Part shown: one piece after another, positions 35,045-43,814 of the stretch | How positions within the stretch are numbered: position 1 is the first letter of the stretch | Layout of the letters: each line of letters begins with the position of its first letter | From: Burkholderia pseudomultivorans | Lineage (GTDB): Bacteria; Pseudomonadota; Gammaproteobacteria; Burkholderiales; Burkholderiaceae | NCBI RefSeq assembly: GCF_001718415.1 | Contig: NZ_CP013377.1 | Location: 2,294,001 to 2,358,000, forward strand | Direction: 5' to 3' | Length of the DNA: 64,000 bases | The notes under the pieces: generated by a model | What the model was told of the DNA's origin: nothing | What the model saw: only the letters and a program-made list of their open reading frames with translations | The model's database searches: none | Made by a program: the position numbers and the translations under genes

Positions 35045-35344
35045 ATGGACAAGATCAAGACCCGGCCCTGGGATTCGGCCGAACACCTGAAAACCGAAGA
35101 CGACATGGCCGATTATTTCGACGCCTGTCTGCAGGAAGCCGGCGACGATCCGGCATTCATCGCGCATGCGCTCGGCGTGATCGCACGCGCGCGCGGCATG
35201 TCGCAGGTCGCACGCGATGCGGGCCTGTCGCGCGAAGGGCTGTACAAGGCGCTGTCGCACGACGGCAACCCGAGCTTCGGCACGATCCTGAAGGTCATCA
35301 AGGCGCTCGGCCTGCAGCTGCACGGCTCGAAAGCACACGCGTGA
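35045..35344 (+). CDS. HigA-like antitoxin (XRE-type helix-turn-helix)
   Basis: The 99-residue protein has an acidic N-terminal segment (TEDDMADYFDACLQEAGDDPAF) and a helix-turn-helix of the addiction-module antidote family (MSQVARDAGLSREGLYKALSHDGNPSFGTILKVIKALG, about residues 53-90). It should bind and neutralise the preceding toxin and repress the shared promoter. The ATG is 3 bp after the toxin stop. It converges with the DUF445 gene. Confidence 0.9.
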   Translation: MDKIKTRPWDSAEHLKTEDDMADYFDACLQEAGDDPAFIAHALGVIARARGMSQVARDAGLSREGLYKALSHDGNPSFGTILKVIKALGLQLHGSKAHA

Positions 35345-35383
35345 CGCGCGCGCCGCGCGCCGCCGCGCGCCGGTCCGGCCGCC

Positions 35384-36670
35384 TCAGTGCAGCCAGCCGC
35401 TCGCCCAGCGCGGCACCAGCGACACCAGATACAAGCCCAGCCCGATCAGCCCGCCGACCAGCGTGCCGTTGATGCGGATGTACTGCAGGTCCTTGCCGAT
35501 GTTCAGCTCGATCTGCCGCGACATCTCGCGCGCATCCCAGTTGCGCACCGTGTCGCGAATGTGACGCATCAGGAAGTCCGCGAAATCCGGCGCGATCTCG
35601 TGCACGGCCTTCTCGATATGCTCGTTCAGTGACGCGCGCAAGGCGGGGCTTTCCGCGAGCCGCGCGCCGAGCCAGCCGCCGAGCGTCGCGGCCTGCCGGT
35701 GCAGCGCCGAATCGGGGCGCGCGAGATCGGCCTTCAGCCACGCGCGCAACTGCACCCACAGATCCTTCAGGTACAGGTTGAACGCTTCGCCGTCGCGGAT
35801 GTAGCGCTTGATTTCCTCGCCTTTCTCCACAAAAGCCGGATCGTGCTTCAGCCGCTCGGTCAGGCGTGCGACGACGCGATCGAAACGCTGGCGCAGCTCG
35901 TGGTCGGGGTCCGCGGCGACGCCCTCGAGCACGCGGCTGACCGCATTCGCCACCAGCTGCGCGCCGTTCTCGCCGAGCCAGTGCGTCGGCATGATCTTCT
36001 CGAACTTCGGGTACTGCGTCTTCAGCCATTCGACGATGAAGCCCGCGATCACCTCGCGGTTCTCCTCCTTGCCGAGCACGTCGACGATCTGCTCGATCGC
36101 GTCGTCGAGCATCGCCTGGTGGCGGCCGTCCTTCGTCAGCGTGTCGAGGATCGCGCCGGCCGACTGCGACAGGTCGACCTTGTCGATCAGCGCGCGGAAT
36201 GCGTCGTGGACGAACGACTGGATGCGCGCGTCGTCGGTCATGTCGAGCGCGAAGCTCATCAGCCTGGTCGCGTAGCCGCCCAGCGCATCGGTGTTCGCCG
36301 GATCGCCGAGCCACGCGCCGAGCTTCTGCGCCGGATCGTGCTGGCGAATCTGCGCGGCGAGCGCGTCGGGGCCGAGGAATTTCTCGCGCACGAACGCCGC
36401 GAGGTTGTCGGCGATCTTGTCCTTGTTCTGCGGAATGATCTCGGTGTGGCGCGACACGAACGGGATCGGCACGCGACGGAACAGCGCGACGACCGCGAAC
36501 CAGTCGGCGAGCGCGCCCACCATCGCGGCCTCGGCCACGGCCTTGACGCCGTCGATCCACGGGCCGCGCGGCAGGACGATCGTCGTCGCGAATACCGCGA
36601 CCGCGGCCAGCAGCAGCCACAGCGCGCGGCGCTTGCTGCGTTTCAGTTCGAGGGCTTTGTCTGGCGTCAT
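35384..36670 (-). CDS. DUF445 membrane protein (YjiN-like)
   Basis: The 428-residue protein starts MTPDKALELKRSKRRALWLL and has one N-terminal membrane helix (ALWLLLAAVAVFATTIVLP), a conserved ADWFAVVALFRRVPIPFVSRHTEIIPQNKDKIADNL block that defines DUF445, a long helical amphipathic middle and a C-terminal hydrophobic segment (LVGGLIGLGLYLVSLVPRW). Function is unknown; family members associate with the inner membrane. A TTG two codons upstream is possible, but the ATG at 36670 is preferred. Monocistronic. Confidence 0.9.
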   Translation of the reverse strand: MTPDKALELKRSKRRALWLLLAAVAVFATTIVLPRGPWIDGVKAVAEAAMVGALADWFAVVALFRRVPIPFVSRHTEIIPQNKDKIADNLAAFVREKFLGPDALAAQIRQHDPAQKLGAWLGDPANTDALGGYATRLMSFALDMTDDARIQSFVHDAFRALIDKVDLSQSAGAILDTLTKDGRHQAMLDDAIEQIVDVLGKEENREVIAGFIVEWLKTQYPKFEKIMPTHWLGENGAQLVANAVSRVLEGVAADPDHELRQRFDRVVARLTERLKHDPAFVEKGEEIKRYIRDGEAFNLYLKDLWVQLRAWLKADLARPDSALHRQAATLGGWLGARLAESPALRASLNEHIEKAVHEIAPDFADFLMRHIRDTVRNWDAREMSRQIELNIGKDLQYIRINGTLVGGLIGLGLYLVSLVPRWASGWLH

Positions 36671-36988
36671 GGGCAACCGGCAGCGCGAAAGATGCCGTCA
36701 ATATGCACCGACTCGGCGGTCGCCGCCAAATACCCGGCCCCCTTTTACCGGCAGGACGCCCAGGCGCCCGGCCGGCCCATTCCCCTCCCCGTTCACGCCG
36801 CCCGCCATCGGGATCCCACCGCCTCCGGGACGCCGCTGCGCTCCCTTCGCCCCCGTCGATCGCCCGCTGTGCCCCGCCAGACGGACTGTCTCTCGATTTG
36901 GCGTTTACCCGGATAGCACGACGCCGCGCCAACGCCGCAGACTGATTTCACATTTCGAGACAATGTCTCCTATATAGAGACACACATC
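36671..36988. other. Divergent intergenic region with IclR operator
   Basis: No gene is seen between DUF445 (minus) and the IclR gene (plus). The left 250 bp are GC-rich and featureless to me; the right end holds three GAGAC half-sites around a TATATA box (36957-36982). Confidence 0.55.
36957..36982. promoter_or_regulatory. GAGAC-type operator of the IclR gene
   Basis: GAGACAATGTCTC (36957-36969) is a perfect dyad of GAGAC and GTCTC, and TGTCTC...GAGACA (36964-36982) forms a second overlapping one around CTATATA. The TATATA lies 13-18 bp before the ATG at 36989, so it may be the -10 box. IclR-family autoregulation at such a site is plausible. Confidence 0.6.
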
Positions 36989-37729
36989 ATGCTCAAGACA
37001 CTCAGCAGCGCACTGCAACTGATGCAGTACTTCACCGCCCGGCAAGCCGTATGGGGCGTTCGCGAACTCGCGAAGGAAAGCGGCGTGCATCACGCGATCG
37101 TCCATCGCGTGCTCGCGACGTTCGCGGCCGAGGGCTACCTCGTGCAGGACGACGCGGGCCGCTATGCGCTCGGCCTGCGCTGGTTCGAGATGGGCGAGAT
37201 CGTGCGGCGCTCGCTGTCGCCGTCGCAGATCGTCGAGCCCGCGCTGCACCGGCTCGCGCAGCAGAGCGGCGAGACCGTGTTCCTGTCGCTGCTCGACGGC
37301 TACGAAGGGCTGTGCCTCGACATCGCGCACGGCGACCAGCAGCTGCGCTTCTCGATCGAGGAAGGCCAGCGCTTCGCGCTGCACGCGGGCGCACACGGCA
37401 AGGCGATGCTCGCGTTCCAGCCCGACCCGGTGCGCGACGAGGTCTATGCGCGCGCCGCGAAGGCCGGCCAGGCGGTCGATCGCGCGGCCGTCGAGGCGCG
37501 CCTCGAGGTGATCCGCGAGCACGGCTGGGCGTACACGCGCGAAGAAGCCGCGACCGGCGTGGCCGGCCTCGCGGTGCCGCTCACCGCGAAAGGCAGCCGC
37601 TCGGTCGCCGGTTCGCTCGCGATCTCGGGGCCGATGCAGCGCCTCGACGAATCGGCCGTGCCGCGCCTGCTGGACGCGCTGAACGACGCGCGCCGCAAGA
37701 TCGAAAGCGTGCTCAGCCTGATGCGCTGA
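36989..37729 (+). CDS. IclR-family transcriptional regulator
   Basis: The 246-residue regulator has an N-terminal winged helix-turn-helix (WGVRELAKESGVHHAIVHRVLATFAAEGYLV, about residues 22-52) and a C-terminal IclR effector domain (HAGAHGKAMLAF, SVAGSLAISGPMQRL). It is probably the local controller of the OPT/aminotransferase/PepE/porin/DUF1177 cluster that begins 97 bp downstream on the same strand. A GAGAC palindrome overlaps its promoter. The effector is likely a substrate of that cluster. Confidence 0.92.
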   Translation: MLKTLSSALQLMQYFTARQAVWGVRELAKESGVHHAIVHRVLATFAAEGYLVQDDAGRYALGLRWFEMGEIVRRSLSPSQIVEPALHRLAQQSGETVFLSLLDGYEGLCLDIAHGDQQLRFSIEEGQRFALHAGAHGKAMLAFQPDPVRDEVYARAAKAGQAVDRAAVEARLEVIREHGWAYTREEAATGVAGLAVPLTAKGSRSVAGSLAISGPMQRLDESAVPRLLDALNDARRKIESVLSLMR

Positions 37730-37826
37730 GCGCCGCTGCCGTCCGAATTTCGCGCCGAATTCGCCCGACTCGTCGACGGGCCGGCCCGCTACATCACAAC
37801 AAGCCACAGGCATTGAGGAGAAACCC

Positions 37827-39446
37827 ATGAACGCTTTGCAAGACGCGCAGGCCGGCGACCCCGCCGCCTCCGCGGCCCCGTCCGGCGCCCCGCGCGTCCG
37901 CTTCGCCGAACCGGTGCTGCTGATCGTGTCGGTCGTGCTGTCCGTGCTCGGCGCGATCATCGGCATGCAGCTGATCGTGTCGCTCGGCATTTCGGCGAAC
38001 ACGTCGATCATCGGCGCGCTGATCGCGATCGTGTTTTCGCGCATTCCGCATGAACTCGCGCGGCGCTTTCGCGTGCTCGAACGCCAGAACCTCGTGCAGA
38101 CCGCGATCTCGTCGGCCACGTTCGGCGCCGCCAACTCGCTGATGATCCCGATCGGCGTGCCGTACGCGATGGGCATGCCCGAACTCGCGACGCCGATGCT
38201 GATCGGCGCGCTCGCCGCGATGCTGGTCGACGGCACGATGCTGTACCTGCTGTTCGGCAGCAAGATCTTCCCGGCGACCGGCAGCTGGCCGTCGGGCGTC
38301 GCGACCGCTGAGGCGATCTGGGCCGGCGACCGCGGCGGTCGCAAGGCCGCGTTCCTCGGGATCGGCGTCGCGGTCGGCGTGGCCGGCGCGTGGCTCGGCG
38401 TGCCGATGTCCGCGTTCGGCGCAGCGTTCCTCGGCAACCTCGCCGCGCTGACGATGTTCGGCCTCGGCCTGCTGGTGCGCGGCTACTCGGTCGCGCTGAC
38501 CGGCGTCGACATCGCGAAGGCCTACATCCCGCACGGCGTGATGATCGGCGCGGGCGCCGTCGCGATGCTGCAGGTGTCGGCGGAAATCCGCCGCGCGCGC
38601 CGCGCGCCGGTCGACGAAGCGGGCACCGGCGACGTGTCGCCGCGCCGCGCGGGCCGCATCCTCGGCCTCGGCTATCTCGTCTACATGCTGATCGCACTGG
38701 TGATCGTCGGCTGCACCGGCGGCTTCTCGGAAATGTCGACCGGCATGCTGATCGTGTTCGTGCTGTACGCGGCGTTCGCGGCCTACATCCACGAACTGAT
38801 CGTCGGCATCGCCGCGATGCACTCGGGCTGGTTCCCCGCGTTCGCGGTCGCGCTGATCACGCTGACGATCGGCATCCTGATCGGCTTCCCGGCGCCGGCG
38901 CTGGCGGTGCTGGTCGGCTTCTCGGCCGCGACGGGCCCCGCATTCGCCGACATGGGCTACGACCTCAAGACCGGCTTCCTGCTGCGCGGCTCGGGCCAGG
39001 ACCCCGCGCTGGAACTGGCCGGCCGCCGCCAGCAGTTCCTCGCGGCCACGCTCGGCTTCGTCGTGGCAGGCATCGTCGTCGTGCTGTTCCACCACGGCTT
39101 CTTCAGCCGCGACATGCTGCCGCCGGTCGATCGCGTCTACGCGGCGTCGATCAGGGCCGGCTCGTCGTGGGACATCGCGCGCAACCTCGCGATCTGGGCC
39201 GTGCCCGGCGCTTTGCTGCAATGGCTCGGCGGCGCGAAGCGCCAGCTCGGCGTGCTGCTGTCGACCGGCATGCTGCTCACCTCGCCGCTCGCCGGCTTCG
39301 CGGTGCTGTTCGGCCTCGCGATCCGCTTCATCCTGCTGCGCACGCGCGGCGAGCGCGACGTCGCCGAAATGAGCGCCTTCGCCGGCGGCGTGATCGCGGG
39401 CGACGCGCTGTTCAGCTTCACGCGTTCGCTGATCAAGCTCAAGTAA
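37827..39446 (+). CDS. OPT-family oligopeptide transporter
   Basis: The 539-residue inner-membrane protein has about 14 hydrophobic segments, starting with PVLLIVSVVLSVLGAIIGMQL, and repeated ATFGAANSLMIPIGVPYAMG and KIFPATGSWPSGVATAEAIWAG segments typical of bacterial OPT transporters. OPT proteins move small peptides, glutathione-like compounds or metal-ligand complexes with protons. The gene has GAGGAG upstream of the ATG. The aminotransferase follows after 25 bp, so it opens an operon-like run of five genes. Confidence 0.9.
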   Translation: MNALQDAQAGDPAASAAPSGAPRVRFAEPVLLIVSVVLSVLGAIIGMQLIVSLGISANTSIIGALIAIVFSRIPHELARRFRVLERQNLVQTAISSATFGAANSLMIPIGVPYAMGMPELATPMLIGALAAMLVDGTMLYLLFGSKIFPATGSWPSGVATAEAIWAGDRGGRKAAFLGIGVAVGVAGAWLGVPMSAFGAAFLGNLAALTMFGLGLLVRGYSVALTGVDIAKAYIPHGVMIGAGAVAMLQVSAEIRRARRAPVDEAGTGDVSPRRAGRILGLGYLVYMLIALVIVGCTGGFSEMSTGMLIVFVLYAAFAAYIHELIVGIAAMHSGWFPAFAVALITLTIGILIGFPAPALAVLVGFSAATGPAFADMGYDLKTGFLLRGSGQDPALELAGRRQQFLAATLGFVVAGIVVVLFHHGFFSRDMLPPVDRVYAASIRAGSSWDIARNLAIWAVPGALLQWLGGAKRQLGVLLSTGMLLTSPLAGFAVLFGLAIRFILLRTRGERDVAEMSAFAGGVIAGDALFSFTRSLIKLK

Positions 39447-39471
39447 TTCCGTTTCACCCACAGGACTTTCG

Positions 39472-40656
39472 ATGGACATCACCGCAATCCGCGCCGATAC
39501 GCCGCTGACGGCCTCGACGATCTACCTCGATACGGCCGCCGCGTCGCTGCCGCCCGAACCCGTGCTGGACACCGTCAACGACTACCTGCGCGACACGGGC
39601 CGCGTCGGCATCTACCTGCCCGCGTTCCGCAAGACGACCTACGCACGCGTCGACGCCGTGCGCACGCAGCTCGCCGCGTTCATCGGCGCGCAGGCCGACG
39701 AAATCGCGTTCACCAAGAACGCCACCGAGGCGATCTCGATCGTCGCGCAGGGGATGCGCTGGCAGCCGGGCGACGAAGTGCTGGTCGCCGATACCGAAAT
39801 GCTCAGCAACCTGCTGCCGTGGAAGCGGCTCGAGACGACGCACGGCATCGTCGTGAAGATGGTCGCCGCGAACGACGAAGGACTGCTGTCGCCGGACGCG
39901 TTCGCGCAGGCGATCACGCCGCGCACGCGCCTGCTGACGTTCTCGCACGTGCCGAACTCATCGGGCGCGCTGCAGGATGCCGCCGGACTGTGCGCGGTCG
40001 CGCGCACGCACGGCGTGCTGTCGCTCGTCAACGCGTCGCAGAGCGTCGGCATGGTCGCCACCGACGTGCTCGCGCTCGGCTGCGATTTCCTCGCGGGCTG
40101 CGGCCGCAAGGCGCTGCGCGCGACCGAAGGCTCGGGCTTTCTGTACGTGAGGCGCGAGCAGGTCGAGAGGCTCGAACCCGTGCTCGCGGGCTGGTGGAAC
40201 GGCGCCTGCGATCGCGCGACCGGCGCGCTGTCGTTCGTCGCCGGCGCGAAGCGCTTCGAGGCCGGCTGCCCGATCGTGCCGGCGATCCTCGGCCTCGGCG
40301 CCGCGCTCGACTATGCGCAGCGCATCGGCATCGACGCGATCGAGGCGCGCGTGCGCGAGCTGACCGCCTACGCGGTCGAGCGCTTCGCGACGCTGCCGGG
40401 CTTCGAGCTGTACGGCCCGCGCGATACGGCGCGCCGCATCGGCATCGTGCCGTTCAACCTGCGCGGCGTCGATCCCGCGTCGATCGTCGCGGCGCTCGAA
40501 GCGCAGCAATGCATCATCGAGGCCGGCAATTTCATGGCCGACGCGATCCTCGCGCGCTACGGCGTATCGACGATGGCGCGCGTCTCGCTGCACTACTTCA
40601 ACACGCGCGAAGAAATCGAGCGCGTCGCCGAGCTGATCCGCGCGGCGGCCCACTGA
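39472..40656 (+). CDS. Class V aminotransferase (cysteine desulfurase-like)
   Basis: The 394-residue PLP enzyme has the N-terminal TIYLDTAAASLPPEPVL, the ATEAISIVAQGM segment, LLTFSHVPNSSGAL and a PLP-binding Lys in CDFLAGCGRKALRATEGSG (about residue 221). It shares fold and spacing with cysteine desulfurases, selenocysteine lyases and isopenicillin-N epimerases. The substrate is probably an amino acid released from, or a residue inside, the compound taken up by the OPT transporter; that is inference. PepE follows after 31 bp. Confidence 0.88.
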   Translation: MDITAIRADTPLTASTIYLDTAAASLPPEPVLDTVNDYLRDTGRVGIYLPAFRKTTYARVDAVRTQLAAFIGAQADEIAFTKNATEAISIVAQGMRWQPGDEVLVADTEMLSNLLPWKRLETTHGIVVKMVAANDEGLLSPDAFAQAITPRTRLLTFSHVPNSSGALQDAAGLCAVARTHGVLSLVNASQSVGMVATDVLALGCDFLAGCGRKALRATEGSGFLYVRREQVERLEPVLAGWWNGACDRATGALSFVAGAKRFEAGCPIVPAILGLGAALDYAQRIGIDAIEARVRELTAYAVERFATLPGFELYGPRDTARRIGIVPFNLRGVDPASIVAALEAQQCIIEAGNFMADAILARYGVSTMARVSLHYFNTREEIERVAELIRAAAH

Positions 40657-40687
40657 GCCTCTCTCGACTACCGAAACAGGAACCACC

Positions 40688-41443
40688 ATGAACCAACGCT
40701 TTCTGCTGATGAGCAGCTCCCGCAAGGACGCGCTCGGCTATCTCGAACACGCGACCGAGCAGATCCACGCGCTGTTCCGCCGCGAGGCGCGCAAGATCGT
40801 CTTCGTCCCGTATGCGGGCGTGTCGTTCAGCTTCGACACCTATGAAGGCATCGTGAAGCCCGTGTTCGAGAAGCTCGGCTACGCGCTCGAATCGCTGCAC
40901 CACAGCGCCGACCCGCGCAAGACGATCGAGCAGGCCGATGCGATCGCGGTCGGCGGCGGCAACACGTTCGCGCTGCTCAAGCGCATGTACGACGCCAATC
41001 TCGTCGATGCGATCCGCGCGCGCGTGCACGCGGGCGTGCCGTACATCGGCTGGAGCGCGGGCAGCAACGTCGCGTGCCCGACGATCCGCACCACCAACGA
41101 CATGCCGATCGTGCAGCCGCCGACGCTGCGCGCGCTCGGTCTCGTGCCGTTCCAGATCAATCCGCACTTCATCAGCGGCAAGCCGGTCGGCCACAACGGC
41201 GAGAGCCGCGAGGAACGCCTCGGCGAATTCCTCGACATCAATGCGCCCGAACAGGTATTCGCGCTGCCCGAAGGCTCGGCGCTGCTGTCCGACGGCACGA
41301 CCGGCACGGTGCTCGGCGAGCGCGGCGCGCTGCACTTCGCGAGCAAGACGGACGTGCGCACGCTGGCGGAAAACGCGCGCTTCCCGCTCGCATCGATCAC
41401 GGGCCCGGCCGACATCGACCTGTGGCCCGCGTTCCGGAAATAA
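40688..41443 (+). CDS. pepE: Peptidase E-like dipeptidase (PepE)
   Basis: The 251-residue protein matches peptidase E (family S51): AVGGGNTFALLKRMY, GWSAGSNVACPTIRTTNDMPIVQP with the nucleophile Ser near residue 121, and LVPFQINPHF with the catalytic His near residue 159. PepE hydrolyses dipeptides with N-terminal aspartate. It is slightly longer than the 229-residue E. coli enzyme. Cytoplasmic location and its place between the transporter and a porin suggest a role in using imported Asp-containing peptides. Confidence 0.9.
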   Translation: MNQRFLLMSSSRKDALGYLEHATEQIHALFRREARKIVFVPYAGVSFSFDTYEGIVKPVFEKLGYALESLHHSADPRKTIEQADAIAVGGGNTFALLKRMYDANLVDAIRARVHAGVPYIGWSAGSNVACPTIRTTNDMPIVQPPTLRALGLVPFQINPHFISGKPVGHNGESREERLGEFLDINAPEQVFALPEGSALLSDGTTGTVLGERGALHFASKTDVRTLAENARFPLASITGPADIDLWPAFRK

Positions 41444-41530
41444 ACGCTTGGGGTCTGCTTTCGTACGGAGGCAGGCCCTGATCTCCCTTTTTTTAAAAAT
41501 ACAGTTCCCTATTGGTTAGGAGACCTTTTC

Positions 41531-42676
41531 ATGAACAAGAAGCTTGCCGGAATTGCGCTGCTGGCCGGTGCGACGGGCGTCGCACACGCCCAGTCGACCG
41601 TGACGCTGTACGGCGTGATCGACGTCGCGATCGGGTATCAGACGCATACCAACCCGTCCGGCGATCGCACCGTCGGCTTGCAGCAGGGCAACGAAGGCTT
41701 CCTGTCCGGCAGCCGCTTCGGGCTGAAGGGCACCGAGGAGCTCGGCGACGGCTGGAAAGCCGGCTTCACGCTCGAAAACGGCTTTCTCGCAAACAACGGC
41801 AAGCTCGACCAGCAGGGGCAGCTGTTCGGCCGCCAGGCGTTCGTGAAGCTCGGCCACGAGCGCTGGGGCGAGCTCGCGCTCGGCCGGCAGTACACGACCG
41901 GCAACACGATGCTGTACTACGTCGACCCGCTCGGCGTGGGCGCCGCACCGACCAATTCATGGCAGGTCTACCTCGTCGGTCAGCGCTACGACAACGCGGT
42001 CAGCTACACCGGCAGCTACGGGCCGATGCAGGTGATCGCCGAGTATGCGTTCGGCGGGATCGCCGGCGACACGCGCGCACGCGCGTCGATGTCGCTCGGC
42101 GTCAAGTATCAGGCGGGCCCCGTGACCGTGATCGGCGACGCGCAGCAGACGCGCGACACGCAGAGCCGCCGTGCACGCATCTATCTGGCCGGCGCGAAGG
42201 CCGCGATCGGCAGCGTGAACCTGTACGCGAACTATCTGCACAGCGATCGCGACGCAGGCTTCGATTCGTCGAACGGCGGCGCCGACACCGCGTCGATCAC
42301 GAGCATGGCGTCCGGCTCGCCGACCGCCGCCGTCACGATCAACTCGGTGTTCGGTTCGCATCGCCGCGACGATTTCTTCACGCTCGGCGCGAGCTGGCGC
42401 GCGACGCCGGTATGGAACTTCGTCGTCGCGGGAATGCACAACCGCACGCTCGCCGACGGCTTCAACGGCGCGCGCAGCACCGTATACGGCGTGGCCGACT
42501 ACAGCCTCAGCAAGCGCACCGACGTCTACCTCGCGACTTCCTACGAGTGGACGCGCGGCGGCTGGTCGGGACTGTTCGGCAACACGACGACCAATGCGGC
42601 GGCGGCCCGGGGCAGCGCGCTCAACGGTCGCAACGAGCAGCTCTCGGTGCTGCTCGGCCTGCGACATTTCTTCTGA
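41531..42676 (+). CDS. Outer-membrane porin (OmpC-like)
   Basis: The 381-residue protein has a signal peptide (MNKKLAGIALLAGATGVAHA), then QSTVTLYGVIDVAIGYQ, the standard mature start of Burkholderia porins, and ends in an aromatic residue (GLRHFF) needed for outer-membrane assembly. AGGAG lies before the ATG. It forms a general-diffusion channel, probably a trimer. It follows pepE by 87 bp on the same strand and may give the cluster's substrate entry through the outer membrane. Confidence 0.93.
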   Translation: MNKKLAGIALLAGATGVAHAQSTVTLYGVIDVAIGYQTHTNPSGDRTVGLQQGNEGFLSGSRFGLKGTEELGDGWKAGFTLENGFLANNGKLDQQGQLFGRQAFVKLGHERWGELALGRQYTTGNTMLYYVDPLGVGAAPTNSWQVYLVGQRYDNAVSYTGSYGPMQVIAEYAFGGIAGDTRARASMSLGVKYQAGPVTVIGDAQQTRDTQSRRARIYLAGAKAAIGSVNLYANYLHSDRDAGFDSSNGGADTASITSMASGSPTAAVTINSVFGSHRRDDFFTLGASWRATPVWNFVVAGMHNRTLADGFNGARSTVYGVADYSLSKRTDVYLATSYEWTRGGWSGLFGNTTTNAAAARGSALNGRNEQLSVLLGLRHFF

Positions 42677-42755
42677 TCTCCGCGCAATTCGCCGATGCAG
42701 GTCGCGGCGCGGCGCACGACACGCCGCATCGGCACACTGAACCAAGAGGCATTCG

Positions 42756-43715
42756 ATGGCACTGAAACAGACCCTCGTCATTTTCGACGCGCTCGACGGC
42801 GCGACCGTCAACGGGCAGGACATCGCCGCGCTGTTCGAGCCGTACGCGGCGCACGGCGTGACGGTCGAGGTCACCACGGTCAACAACGAACCGCCGGAAG
42901 ACCCGACGAAGACGACCGACTTCATCCGCATCACGATTCCCGGCGCACGCGGCAAGACGGCCGGCGGCGACGCGCGCACGCTCGGCATCGTCGGCCGCAA
43001 CGGCGCGATCGGCGCGCGCCCCGCGAAGTTCGGGATGGTGTCGGACGCGGACGGCCCGATCGGCTCGCTCGCGGCCGCGCTGAAGCTCGCGCAGATGAAG
43101 GCGAACGGCGACGTGCTGCCGGGCGACGTGATCGTCACGACGCACCTGTCGACCGACGTGTCGATGAGCGAGAACAACGGCGTGCCGTTCATGGGGATGC
43201 CGGTTTCGTCGGCGACGATGAACCGCTACGAAGTGACGCCCGACATGGACGCGATCCTGTCGCTCGACGCGTCGAAGGGCAACCGGATCGTCAAGCAGCG
43301 CGGCTTCGCGCTCTCGCCGACGGCCATGCAGGGCTATATCCTGCGCATGGCGCCCGATCTCGTCGCGATCATGGAATCGACGACCGGCATGCCGGCCGTC
43401 ACGTTCCCGATCTCGCTGCAGGACATCTCGCCGTACGACAACGGGCTGTCGCATTTCAACAGCATCATGCAGCCGCACGTCGGCACCGACAAGCCGGTGG
43501 TCGGCGTCGCGCTGACCGCGCGTTCGGTCGTCGGCGGCAGCGATTCGAGCGCGAGCCACGAGATCGACCTGGCCGAAGCCGTGCGCTTCTCCGTCGAAGT
43601 CGCGAAGCGCTTCACGGCCGGCGCGTGCGAGTTCTACGATGCGAACGAATGGCGCAAGATCCGCAGCATGTACCCGGACCTGCGCGTGTTCCAGGGTTAC
43701 GGCAACGCGGCGTAA
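42756..43715 (+). CDS. DUF1177 family protein
   Basis: The 319-residue cytoplasmic protein (MALKQTLVIFDALDGATVNG at the start) matches the DUF1177 family, which I know only as uncharacterised. Visible conserved stretches are PGARGKTAGGDARTLGIVGR, VIVTTHLSTDVSMSENNGVPFMG and SVVGGSDSSASHEIDLAEA. Asp/His/Ser-rich motifs suggest a hydrolase-like active site, but I cannot assign one. It is the last gene of the OPT-containing cluster, followed by a hairpin at 43724-43758. Confidence 0.85.
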   Translation: MALKQTLVIFDALDGATVNGQDIAALFEPYAAHGVTVEVTTVNNEPPEDPTKTTDFIRITIPGARGKTAGGDARTLGIVGRNGAIGARPAKFGMVSDADGPIGSLAAALKLAQMKANGDVLPGDVIVTTHLSTDVSMSENNGVPFMGMPVSSATMNRYEVTPDMDAILSLDASKGNRIVKQRGFALSPTAMQGYILRMAPDLVAIMESTTGMPAVTFPISLQDISPYDNGLSHFNSIMQPHVGTDKPVVGVALTARSVVGGSDSSASHEIDLAEAVRFSVEVAKRFTAGACEFYDANEWRKIRSMYPDLRVFQGYGNAA

Positions 43716-43723
43716 CCGCGACG

Positions 43724-43758
43724 ACGACGCGCGGCGCGGCGATCGTGCCGCGCGTCGT
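43724..43758. terminator. Strong hairpin between convergent genes
   Basis: ACGACGCGCGGC (43724-43735) and GCCGCGCGTCGT (43747-43758) form a perfect 12-bp stem with an 11-nt loop, between the DUF1177 gene and the convergent andAa. There is no U-tract, so it may be a bidirectional pause or terminator signal. Confidence 0.45.
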
Positions 43759-43814
43759 GCCGCCGCGTGCCGGGCGACGATGACGCATCGCCCTGCGCCG
43801 CCGCCGTTCCTTCG

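Noticed and set aside
41450..41500. Possible terminator between pepE and porin
   Set aside because: GGTCTGC and GCAGGCC pair imperfectly and the T-run is separated by several bases; too weak to list.
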